Of a stretch of DNA of 64,000 bases, positions 44,517 through 52,456 are shown one piece after another. Position numbers and translations under genes: made by a program. This DNA comes from JADJPO01 sp963724535 (GTDB lineage Bacteria > Actinomycetota > Actinomycetes > Actinomycetales > Kineosporiaceae). The stretch spans positions 186,001 to 250,000 of the forward strand of contig CAVRVD010000015.1 of assembly GCA_963724535.1 (NCBI GenBank), read 5' to 3'. Each line of letters starts with the position of its first letter. Within the stretch, counting starts at the first letter, position 1. Below the pieces are notes generated by a model. It did not search any database. It was given only the letters and a program-made list of their open reading frames with translations, and was not told the DNA's origin.

Positions 44517-45296
44517 TCAGGACGAGCTGGCGCTGTCGAGGTGGGCCACGACCACGTCGTCGGTGGCCAGCCCGACGTCCGGGTAGAGGACCCGGACCAG
44601 GGCCGCGCCGACGACGGCGCCGAGCAGCTGGGCGGCGATGAAGGGCAGGACCGAGGACGGTGCGATGCCGGCGAAGGTGTCGGAGAAGATCCGGCCGACG
44701 GTGACGGCCGGGTTGGCGAACGAGGTCGAGGAGGTGAACCAGTAGGCGGCACCGATGTAGGCGCCGACCACCCCGGCCGACAGGGGGGCACGCCCGGCGC
44801 GGGCCAGCGCGAAGATCAGTCCGATCAGGCCGGCGGTGGCGACCACCTCCCCGAGCAGGACCCCGCCGGTGACCCGCTCCTTGACGGAGATCTGCAGGAC
44901 GGCCAGGTCGAACATGGCGTTGGCCAGGAGGGCACCGGGCACTGCGCCGCCGATCTGCGCAGCCGCGTAGGCGGCAACCTCCCGCAGCGGAAGGCCATGC
45001 CCGCTGCGATGCCCCAGGGCCCAGTCCATCAGCGAGACGGCGGGGTTGAAGTGCGCCCCGGAGACCGGCCCGAACTGCAGGATCAGTACGGTCAGACCGA
45101 AGGCCGTGGCCAGGCTGTTCTCCAGCAGCTGGAGTCCGACGTCGTTGGGGGACAGGGTCTGCGCGGCGATCCCGGAGCCGACCACGACAGTCACCAGCAG
45201 GCCGGTGCCCACCGCCTCGGACAGCATCCGCCGGGCCAGTGGCGGGGAGGACGCGGCGGTGGTCGGACCACCGCGGGCGGGCTTGACCTCGGTCAT
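44517..45296 (-). CDS. Aquaglyceroporin-type channel of the arsenic cassette
   Basis: The 259-residue MIP protein has six membrane helices and the two NPA loops GAHFNPAVSLMDW and SFANPAVTVGRIF. In ars clusters such channels (AqpS type) conduct arsenite out of the cell after arsenate reduction. It is divergent from the arsR-arsC fusion by 38 bp and precedes arsC. Confidence 0.92.
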   Translation of the reverse strand: MTEVKPARGGPTTAASSPPLARRMLSEAVGTGLLVTVVVGSGIAAQTLSPNDVGLQLLENSLATAFGLTVLILQFGPVSGAHFNPAVSLMDWALGHRSGHGLPLREVAAYAAAQIGGAVPGALLANAMFDLAVLQISVKERVTGGVLLGEVVATAGLIGLIFALARAGRAPLSAGVVGAYIGAAYWFTSSTSFANPAVTVGRIFSDTFAGIAPSSVLPFIAAQLLGAVVGAALVRVLYPDVGLATDDVVVAHLDSASSS

Positions 45297-45334
45297 CCCT
45301 CAACGATACTTGTCTCAACAGATACGGAGGCACG
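45297..45334. promoter_or_regulatory. Divergent promoter/operator of the arsenic cassette
   Basis: The 38-bp gap holds a GATAC pentamer at 45305-45309 and again at 45321-45325, flanking TTGTCTCAACA, and the GGAGG ribosome site of the arsR-like gene. So short a divergent spacer implies overlapping promoters and an ArsR site here. Confidence 0.45.
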
Positions 45335-46093
45335 ATGCGGGACGCACGGATCGTTCCCCGGGCCCGGATGCACGCGGCCCTGGGCGAGCCGGTCCGATTG
45401 GCGATCGTGGACCAGTTGGCACTCGGTGATGCCTCACCCGGTGAGCTGGCCGCGGCGGCGCACCTGCCGACCAACCTGCTGGCCCACCACCTGCGGGTCC
45501 TGGAACAGGCGGGCCTGATCCGGCGTCGACGGTCTGAGGGTGACCGGCGGCGCTGGTACGTGCAGCTGCGCTTTGACGACGTCGAGGCGGCCCGGCTGCT
45601 GGTCGCGGCGGTCAGCGCCGTGGCCGGGCCGGTTCCCCGCGTGGTCTTCGTCTGCACCCACAACTCGGCCCGATCCCAGCTGGCCGCCGCGTACTGGGCC
45701 GGGATCAGCCGGCTACCGGTCGCCGCCGCCGGCACCCGGCCGGCACCGCGGGTGCACCCGCGCGCGATCGAGGTCGGCCGCCGACACGGGCTGCGGCTGG
45801 GTCGGGCCCGCACCCGCCACGTCGACGACACGGTGCAGCAGGGCGACCTCGTGATCGCCGTCTGCGACCAGGCCCACGAGGAGCTCACCGCCGACCACCG
45901 ACCCGACCCGCGGGACCCGCCGGACGGCGAGGGCCTGCTGGCCGGCCGAAGCTGGCTGCACTGGGCCGTCGCCGACCCGGCCCGGATCGACACCGACGAG
46001 GCCTTCGAGACCACCTGCCGCGAGCTGGCCAACCGGGTCGGTAGGCTCGCCGCCGCGTTGGCCGACGCCGACTCCGGAAAGGCCCGATCATGA
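45335..46093 (+). CDS. ArsR-ArsC fusion: arsenic repressor with phosphatase-like arsenate reductase domain
   Basis: Residues 1-95 are an ArsR winged helix (LGEPVRLAIVDQLALGDASP, LPTNLLAHHLRVLEQAGLI). Residues ~100-245 are a low-molecular-weight phosphatase domain with VVFVCTHNSARSQ, Cys107. The fusion couples sensing and arsenate reduction in one chain. No classical ArsR CxC metal site is seen in the helix; the sensor residues may differ. Its stop overlaps ACR3 by ATGA. Confidence 0.9.
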   Translation: MRDARIVPRARMHAALGEPVRLAIVDQLALGDASPGELAAAAHLPTNLLAHHLRVLEQAGLIRRRRSEGDRRRWYVQLRFDDVEAARLLVAAVSAVAGPVPRVVFVCTHNSARSQLAAAYWAGISRLPVAAAGTRPAPRVHPRAIEVGRRHGLRLGRARTRHVDDTVQQGDLVIAVCDQAHEELTADHRPDPRDPPDGEGLLAGRSWLHWAVADPARIDTDEAFETTCRELANRVGRLAAALADADSGKARS

Positions 46094-47163
46094 CCACCGG
46101 ATCCGCAGACACCGCCGTCGTGGCCAGGCTGTCCCGGCTCGACCGGTTCCTGCCGGTGTGGATCGCCGCGGCGATGGCCGCAGGCTTGCTCCTCGGCCGC
46201 GCCGTGCCCGGGCTGAACAGCGCCCTGGACGCGGTGCAGATCAGTGGGGTCTCGCTGCCGATTGCGCTGGGTCTGCTCGTGATGATGTACCCGGTGCTGG
46301 CCAAGGTCCGCTACGACCGCCTGGACACGGTCACCGGCGACCGCCGCCTGCTGGTGCCCTCGCTGGTGCTGAACTGGGTGGTCGGGCCGGCGCTGATGTT
46401 CGCGCTGGCCTGGCTGTTCCTGCCCGACCAGCCCGCCTACCGCACCGGACTGATCATCGTGGGGCTGGCCCGGTGCATCGCCATGGTCATCATCTGGAAC
46501 GACCTGGCCGGCGGCGACCGGGAGGCGGCCGCCGTCCTGGTCGCCCTGAACTCGCTGTTCCAGGTGCTCGCGTTCGGCCTGCTCGGCTGGTTCTACCTGA
46601 GCGTGCTGCCCGGGTGGCTGAACCTGTCCGGGGCTCGCCTGGAGGTCTCGGCCTGGGACATCGCCCGCAACGTGTTGATCTTCCTCGGGATCCCGCTGGC
46701 GGCCGGGTACGCCTCCCGGCGCTGGGGCGAGCGCGCCCGCGGCCGGCAGTGGTACGAGTCCGCCTTCCTGCCCCGCGTCGGGCCCGCCGCCCTCTACGGG
46801 CTGCTGTTCACGATCGTCATCCTCTTCGCCCTGCAGGGTGAGGCGATCACCACCCAGCCGTGGGACGTCGCCCGGATCGCGCTGCCGCTGCTGGTCTACT
46901 TCGCGGCCATGTGGACCGGGTCGTTCGCCCTCGGCCGCGCCCTGGGCCTGCCCTACGACCGGACGGCGACGCTGGCCTTCACCGCGGCCGGGAACAACTT
47001 CGAGCTGGCGATCGCGGTGGCGATCGGGACCTTCGGGGTGACCTCCGGGCAGGCCCTGGCCGGCGTCGTCGGCCCACTCATCGAGGTGCCCGTGCTGGTG
47101 GGCCTGGTGTACGTCAGCCTGGCCGCCCGTCACTGGTTGTTCCCCGCACCGTCCGTTTCCTGA
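46090..47163 (+). CDS. acr3: ACR3-family arsenite efflux transporter
   Basis: The 357-residue protein has ten predicted helices and the ACR3 signatures GLARCIAMVIIWNDLAGGD, with the conserved Cys, and FTAAGNNFELAIAVAIGTFG. It exports arsenite using the proton motive force. It is coupled to the ArsR-ArsC fusion. With the aquaporin it gives two arsenite exit routes. Confidence 0.95.
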   Translation: MTTGSADTAVVARLSRLDRFLPVWIAAAMAAGLLLGRAVPGLNSALDAVQISGVSLPIALGLLVMMYPVLAKVRYDRLDTVTGDRRLLVPSLVLNWVVGPALMFALAWLFLPDQPAYRTGLIIVGLARCIAMVIIWNDLAGGDREAAAVLVALNSLFQVLAFGLLGWFYLSVLPGWLNLSGARLEVSAWDIARNVLIFLGIPLAAGYASRRWGERARGRQWYESAFLPRVGPAALYGLLFTIVILFALQGEAITTQPWDVARIALPLLVYFAAMWTGSFALGRALGLPYDRTATLAFTAAGNNFELAIAVAIGTFGVTSGQALAGVVGPLIEVPVLVGLVYVSLAARHWLFPAPSVS

Positions 47164-47242
47164 CGGCTGCGCGCCGCAGGCCTTGTCAGGACTTGCCAAC
47201 GAGCCGGACGGAGCGTCCCGGGTTGAATCGCTGGACACCGTT

Positions 47243-47296
47243 CAGTCCAGGCACGGCAGTCAGTCCAGGCACGGCAGACAGTCCAGGCACGGCAGG
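47243..47296. repeat. 18-bp tandem repeat upstream of hyuA
   Basis: Three direct copies of CAGTCCAGGCACGGCAG plus one variable base end 12 bp before the hyuA start, in what should be the 5' untranslated leader. They are identical apart from the last base. Confidence 0.9.
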
Positions 47297-47308
47297 CAGG
47301 GAGCGCGG

Positions 47309-49462
47309 ATGGCCGAGCGCAGGATCCGGATCGGGATCGACACCGGGGGCACGTTCACCGACGTGGTGGGCCTCGACGAGCGGACCGGGGAGCTGATCAC
47401 CACCAAGACGCCGTCCACGCCGACCGACCCGGCCGACGCGTTCATCGACGCCGTGCACAAGGTGCTCGAGGCGTTCGGCGCCGACGCCCGCGACATCAGC
47501 AGCGTCAGCCACGGCACCACGGTCGCCACCAACCGGCTGCTTGAGGGCAAGGTGGACCGGCTCGGCTTCATCACCACCGAGGGCTACGAGTTCATCCTGG
47601 AGATCGCCCGCCAGGCCGTGCCGGACGGGTACGGCAACTCCTACTTCTGGGTGAAGCCGCCCCGGATCGTGCCGGCCGACCTGGTCCGCACGGTGGCGGG
47701 GCGGCTCGACGTCACCGGCGCCGAGGTCCGTCCGTTCGACACCGAGCAGGCGGTCGAGGTGGCCCGCTGGTTCCGCGCGCGCGGCGTGACCACGCTCGGG
47801 GTCTGCTTCCTGCACTCCTACGCCGAGGCGTCCCACGAGGAGGCGATGCGCGAGATCCTGCGCCGCGAGCACCCGGACGCGGTGGTGTCCATCTCCAGTG
47901 AGGTGCTGCGCGAGTACCGAGAGTACGAGCGCAGCATGACCACCCTGGTCGATGCAGCAGTCAAACCCGCGGTCTCCGCGTACATCACGAACATCTCCCG
48001 GCGCCTCGACGCTGACTTGACCGGCGCTCAACCGAACGGTGTTCGACCGAACGGTGTTCGACCGAACGGTGCACAGACGCCCTTCTATGTGATGAAGTCC
48101 AACGGCGGGGTGCTGTCGGCCGCCGAGGTGGTCCACCAGCCGATCACCACGGTGCTGTCCGGCCCGGCCGCCGGGGCCCTCGGCGCCGCCCTGATCGCCC
48201 GGGCGGCCGGGGTCGACAAGGTGCTCACCTGCGACGGCGGCGGCACCTCGACCGACGTCTCCGTCGTGCTGGGCGGCGAGCCGACCCTGACCACCGAGGG
48301 CAGCGTGGGGGCGTTCCCCAGCAAGATCCCGATGATCGACGTGGTCACCGTCGGGGCCGGCGGCGGGTCGATCGCCTGGGTCTCCCCGGAGGGCACGCTC
48401 AAGGTCGGACCCGCCTCCGCCGGTGCGGACCCGGGACCGCTGTGCTATCGCAAGGGCGGCACCGAGCCCACCATCACCGACGCGCACCTGGTCCTGCGCC
48501 GGATCCCGCCGCATCTGCTCGGCGGTCAGATCCCGCTGGACGCCGGGGCCGCCCGCGCCGGAGTCGCTGCCCTCGCTCAGCGGCTCGGCTTGGACGAGAG
48601 CGCCTGTGCCGCAGGCATTCTGGAGATCTCTGCCTGGAACCAGGCGAACGCGCTGCGGCAGGTCTCGGTGCAGCGTGGGCTCGACGTCCGCGAGTTCACC
48701 CTGACCGCGTTCGGCGGGTCCGGCGCGCTGCTGGCCTGTCGGCTGGTCGACATCCTCGACCTCGCCGGCGTGTTGGTGCCGCACAGTCCGGGCACCGTCT
48801 CGGCGTTCGGGCTGCTCACCGTCGACGTCCGCAACGACTACGTGCAGACCGCGGTCGCCCGGCACGCTCACCTCGAGGTCGACCACGTTCAGCAGGTCTA
48901 CGACCGGCTGACCGAGCGGGCGGGGCGGGCCCTGGCGGTCGAGGGGTTCGCGCCGGAGCAGCACCGGTTCGTCCGCACCGCCGACCTGCGCTACGCCGGT
49001 CAGGCCTTCGAGGTCCGGGTCGGTGTACCCGCCGGACACCTCACCGTCGAGCTGACCGAGCAGGTGGCCGCCGCCTTCCACGCCGAGCACCGCGCCCTGT
49101 ACGGCTACGACTTCGCCGGCGACCCGCGCCAGCAGGTGGAGTGGGTGAACCTTCGGGTCAGCGGGATCGGTCCGATCACCCGGCCGTCGCTGCGGAGGCT
49201 GTCGCGGTCAGGACGGCAGACGTCGGACGAGCCGGCAACCCATCGTCCGGTGTGCTTCGACTCTGCCGCCGGGTACGTCGACACACCGATTCATGCGCGC
49301 GAGCAGCTCTGTCCGGACGACGTCATCGCGGGCCCGGCGATCATCGAGGAGTTCGGCTCCACCGTGCCGGTGCACCCGCACTTCAGCTGCCGGGTCGACG
49401 ACCACGGCAACCTGGTGATCACCCGCGACCACGGGCCGACGACGGAGGGCAGGCGGCGATGA
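47309..49462 (+). CDS. hyuA: Hydantoinase/oxoprolinase subunit A (ATP-dependent)
   Basis: The 717-residue protein has the HyuA N-terminal domain GIDTGGTFTDVVGLD, the SVSHGTTVATNRLLEG segment, and the ATP-binding core TCDGGGTSTDVSVV and VTVGAGGGSIAWV. These enzymes open cyclic amides (hydantoin, N-methylhydantoin, 5-oxoproline) with ATP. ATG at 47309 follows GGGAG. A 15-bp tandem repeat adds three PNGVR-like units at residues ~241-255. It overlaps hyuB by ATGA. The true substrate in this island is open. Confidence 0.93.
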   Translation: MAERRIRIGIDTGGTFTDVVGLDERTGELITTKTPSTPTDPADAFIDAVHKVLEAFGADARDISSVSHGTTVATNRLLEGKVDRLGFITTEGYEFILEIARQAVPDGYGNSYFWVKPPRIVPADLVRTVAGRLDVTGAEVRPFDTEQAVEVARWFRARGVTTLGVCFLHSYAEASHEEAMREILRREHPDAVVSISSEVLREYREYERSMTTLVDAAVKPAVSAYITNISRRLDADLTGAQPNGVRPNGVRPNGAQTPFYVMKSNGGVLSAAEVVHQPITTVLSGPAAGALGAALIARAAGVDKVLTCDGGGTSTDVSVVLGGEPTLTTEGSVGAFPSKIPMIDVVTVGAGGGSIAWVSPEGTLKVGPASAGADPGPLCYRKGGTEPTITDAHLVLRRIPPHLLGGQIPLDAGAARAGVAALAQRLGLDESACAAGILEISAWNQANALRQVSVQRGLDVREFTLTAFGGSGALLACRLVDILDLAGVLVPHSPGTVSAFGLLTVDVRNDYVQTAVARHAHLEVDHVQQVYDRLTERAGRALAVEGFAPEQHRFVRTADLRYAGQAFEVRVGVPAGHLTVELTEQVAAAFHAEHRALYGYDFAGDPRQQVEWVNLRVSGIGPITRPSLRRLSRSGRQTSDEPATHRPVCFDSAAGYVDTPIHAREQLCPDDVIAGPAIIEEFGSTVPVHPHFSCRVDDHGNLVITRDHGPTTEGRRR
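48031..48075. repeat. 15-bp in-frame tandem repeat inside hyuA
   Basis: Three copies of ACCGAACGGTGTTCG (the last diverging in its final bases) encode PNGVR PNGVR PNGAQ. The repeat keeps frame and lies in a predicted surface loop between the N-terminal and ATP-binding domains. Confidence 0.92.
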
Positions 49463-51390
49463 GCTACCACTACGGCGGCCGACTCACCCCGCCGGGCACC
49501 GCGGTCGACCCGGTGCTGGTCGAGATCGTGACCGGGTCGTTGGCCAGCGTCGAGAAAGAGGTGGAGACGGCGATCGGGCGCACGTCCCGCTCGCCGATGA
49601 TCCGCGACGCCCACGACTTCCGGGCCGGCATCCACGACCGACATCTGCGCAAGCTCACCGGCCGCAGCTACTCCGCGCTGGTGCACCCGGTGGCCCGGGA
49701 CTACCCACTGGCGACCATGCGCCCTGGGGACGTGTTCTTCCACAACGACGTCTACGCCTCCGAGGGCGGCATCGGGCACCTGCCGGACCTGTGCGTCACC
49801 GTGCCGGTGTTCCACGCCGGCCAGGTGGTCGCCTTCGTCCAGGCCTTCGGCCACCACGACGACATCGGTGGAGCCTGCCCGGGGTCGATGCCGTCCGGCG
49901 CGCGCAGCGTCTTCGAGGAGGGGCTGATGGTGCCGCCGATCCGGTTGTGGGACGCCGGGGTCCCGAACGAGGCGGCCCTGAAGATCATGACCCGCAACTC
50001 CCGGATGCCCGACTCCCTCGCCGCCGACCTGGACGCCGAATGCTCGGCCTGCCTGATGGGTGCACGGCGGCTGGCCGAGCTGTTCGACCGCTACGGCCAG
50101 AACGTCGTCGAGTCCGCCTTCGACGCGATCCTCGAGCAGACCACCCTGACCTACCAGCGCGAGATCCTGGCCAAGATCCCCGACGGCGTCTACGTGTGGG
50201 AGGACTATGCCGAGCACGACGGGGTCGACGAACCGCGGCTGCACACCCAGCGGATCACCCTGACCAAGACCTCCACCGGCGGCCCGGACGCCACGGCCGG
50301 CAGCGACGGCGGTCCGAAGCTGGTCATCGACTTCACCGGGACGGCCCCCCAGGCCAAGGGACCGATCAACCACTGCGGGGACTACGCCGACGGCAACTTC
50401 CTGGCCAAGTGGATCGCGCCGATCCTGCGCAACCTCGCCGACGACCCGCAGCGGATGGCCGAGCTCGACGTGAACGAGGGGGTGGTCCCGCTGCTGGAGA
50501 TGCGGTTCCCGCCGAAGGGCACCCTGCTCACCCCGGTGTTCCCGGCCCCGACGAACGCCCGCACGTTCGTCATCCTGCGGTTGCTCGGCGTGCTGGCCGG
50601 AGTGGTGGCCAAGGCCGTCGACGGCCGGATGCCCGCCGACCAGGAGACGATCCGCTACACCGGCGTCTACGGTACGGACGCCGACGGCAACGACTACCTG
50701 ATGCGCGAGGTGCTCGGTGGCGGGTCCGGCGGGCGGTACTACGCCGACGGGGAGGACACCATCCACGTCGTCCCGGACTCACGCAACCTGCCGACCGAGT
50801 TCACCGAGTCACGCTTCCCGTTCCGGGTCGAGCGGCTGTCGCTGGCGGTCGACTCCGGCGGACCAGGTCGCTACCGCGGCGGACTCGGCTACGACAAGCA
50901 CATCCGGATGGTGCGCGACGGGCACTTCATGTCGATCGCCGACCGTTCGATCCTGGCCTGCTGGGGAGTCAAGGGCGGCAAGGCCGGCCGGCCGTTCCAG
51001 GTCATCATCGACCCGGGCGGCGCGAACGAGCGCGAGGTCGACGCGCTCGCGGACGACGAACCGGTGCGTGCCGGGGAGGTGATCCGAATCCGGACAACGG
51101 GCGGCGGCGGTTGGGGAGATCCGCTGGAGCGTCCGCTCGAGGAGGTGGAGCGGGACCTGCGCTGGGGCAAGGTGTCCGTCACCGGTGCGCGAAAGGACTA
51201 CGGCGTCGTGGCATCCGGGACCCGGGACGAGACGGCGGTGGACGTGGCGGCGTCCGAGGCGCTGCGGGCGCAGCTGCGAGTTGAGCGCACTGCAGCGCAG
51301 GACCAGCGCGGCGCACCGTTCTTCGACCGCGGTCCGGGGTATGTCAGGCTCTCCGGCGGGGCGAGCGCCGCGGACTGCGACTGGCTCTGA
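49459..51390 (+). CDS. hyuB: Hydantoinase/oxoprolinase subunit B
   Basis: The 643-residue protein matches HyuB: DPVLVEIVTGSLASVEKEVE, GDVFFHNDVYASEGGIGHLP, the metal-binding FGHHDDIGGACPGSMP, VIDFTGTAPQAKGPINH, and the C-terminal TGGGGWGDPLERP. It forms the complex with HyuA. Its ATG overlaps the hyuA stop. A strong hairpin follows the gene. Confidence 0.94.
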   Translation: MSYHYGGRLTPPGTAVDPVLVEIVTGSLASVEKEVETAIGRTSRSPMIRDAHDFRAGIHDRHLRKLTGRSYSALVHPVARDYPLATMRPGDVFFHNDVYASEGGIGHLPDLCVTVPVFHAGQVVAFVQAFGHHDDIGGACPGSMPSGARSVFEEGLMVPPIRLWDAGVPNEAALKIMTRNSRMPDSLAADLDAECSACLMGARRLAELFDRYGQNVVESAFDAILEQTTLTYQREILAKIPDGVYVWEDYAEHDGVDEPRLHTQRITLTKTSTGGPDATAGSDGGPKLVIDFTGTAPQAKGPINHCGDYADGNFLAKWIAPILRNLADDPQRMAELDVNEGVVPLLEMRFPPKGTLLTPVFPAPTNARTFVILRLLGVLAGVVAKAVDGRMPADQETIRYTGVYGTDADGNDYLMREVLGGGSGGRYYADGEDTIHVVPDSRNLPTEFTESRFPFRVERLSLAVDSGGPGRYRGGLGYDKHIRMVRDGHFMSIADRSILACWGVKGGKAGRPFQVIIDPGGANEREVDALADDEPVRAGEVIRIRTTGGGGWGDPLERPLEEVERDLRWGKVSVTGARKDYGVVASGTRDETAVDVAASEALRAQLRVERTAAQDQRGAPFFDRGPGYVRLSGGASAADCDWL

Positions 51391-51397
51391 CCGAGCG

Positions 51398-51433
51398 CGA
51401 CGCGTGCTGCCCGGGGACGGGCAGCACGCGTCG
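51398..51433. terminator. Bidirectional terminator hairpin after hyuB
   Basis: A perfect 15-bp stem pairs 51398-51412 with 51419-51433 around a 6-nt loop. It lies between convergent hyuB and the lysine-rich protein gene, so it can end both transcripts. There is no T-run, which is common in high-GC actinobacteria. Confidence 0.8.
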
Positions 51434-51452
51434 GTCTGAGGTGGGTCGCTGG

Positions 51453-52097
51453 TCAGTTCTGCGTGGTGCGCTGGCTCACCGCGGCGAGCAGCTGCTCCTT
51501 GTTCATGCCCGACCGCCCGGGTACGTCGAATCGACGCGCCTCGGCCAGCAACTGGGCCCTGCTCATCCCGTTCAGGTCCGCGCCGTTCTCGGCCGCCGAG
51601 GCTGCTGCGGCAGCCGGACGGGGCGAACGCCGCGCCGTCCGGGTGGACCGCCTGGCCGGCGTCGGTGACCTGCGGGCCGGCTTCGCCGCGTCCTCGGTCG
51701 ACGCCGCGTCCTCGGTCGACGCCGCGTCCTCGGTCGACGCAGCACCCTCGGTCGCCAACCGCTTCGACTTCCGCTGCGCGGATTTCGACTTCCGCTGCGC
51801 CTTCGCCGCCTTGCGCTCCACCTCCTCGGTGACCTCCGCCTCGGCCTTGGCGAGCTTGGCGGCCAGCTTCTCCGCCTTGCGGGCCGCCTTCTCGGCGACC
51901 TCCGCCTCGGCCTTGGCGAGCTTGGCGGCCAGCTTCTCCGCCTTGCGGGCCGCCTTCTCGGCGACCTCCGCCTCGGCCTTGGCGAGCTTGGCGGCCAGCT
52001 TCTCCGCCTTGCGGGCGGCCTTCTCGGCAGCCTGCGCCAAGGCGGCCAGCTTGGCCTTGGCGCCCGACGGCTGCTTCTTCGTGCTCTTCTTCGCCAT
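51453..52097 (-). CDS. Lysine/alanine-rich repeat protein with C-terminal Rho-N-like motif
   Basis: The 214-residue protein is very basic. Residues ~25-90 hold three copies of a 22-residue helix unit (EKAARKAEKLAAKLAKAEAE), encoded by near-perfect 66-bp DNA repeats at 51841-52038. A basic RKSK region, three ASTEDA units from an 18-bp repeat (51691-51744) and a PARRS region follow. The C-terminus LNGMSRAQLLAEARRFDVPG looks like a Rho N-terminal/SAP motif. A histone H1-like nucleoid role is likely. It is unrelated to its catabolic neighbours. Confidence 0.85.
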   Translation of the reverse strand: MAKKSTKKQPSGAKAKLAALAQAAEKAARKAEKLAAKLAKAEAEVAEKAARKAEKLAAKLAKAEAEVAEKAARKAEKLAAKLAKAEAEVTEEVERKAAKAQRKSKSAQRKSKRLATEGAASTEDAASTEDAASTEDAAKPARRSPTPARRSTRTARRSPRPAAAAASAAENGADLNGMSRAQLLAEARRFDVPGRSGMNKEQLLAAVSQRTTQN

Positions 52098-52456
52098 GTC
52101 AGACTCCGCTCTACCGGCTGCAACAATGGGGGCCTGCGACAGTGCGGACGGCCCGGGTCTGGAACCGACTGGGGCCAGGCCCGTGTCGCGACCACACCGG
52201 CGGGCTGTCACGTTTGCGCCCCGGCGTCACCGTATCGGTCAGGGGACCGATCAGTGGCACCTCGACACCGACTTCGACACCGACTTCTTCGACCTTGAGT
52301 CCGGCGGTCGGGCAGTTGTCGACCACTGCCATCGGTCGACCCTGGGCCACGGCACTCAGTGCCGAGGTTCTGCCCACCGGCCGGTGGCAGGCTCGGGTGC
52401 ACCCGTCCGCGGTTCCCGCGGCGCCCGACCGGCATCGCCTCGACGAAGGAGTTACC
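52098..52456 (+). promoter_or_regulatory. Intergenic region between the lysine-rich protein and CoA-transferase genes
   Basis: This 359-bp divergent gap holds no gene I can support, although the CoA-transferase frame stays open through it. It contains a 12-bp direct repeat CGACACCGACTT at 52263-52286. Promoters for both flanking genes should lie here. Confidence 0.4.

Noticed and set aside
44002..47238. 1078-residue minus-strand ORF across the arsenic cassette
   Set aside because: Only its last ~136 codons are real (arsC). The rest is antisense or out of frame to aquaporin, ArsR-ArsC and ACR3, with histidine/arginine-rich shadow composition.
47186..49090. Long minus-strand ORF opposite hyuA
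   Set aside because: Pure shadow of hyuA: Gly/Arg/Asp/Val-rich with no domain, while hyuA on the plus strand has all family motifs.
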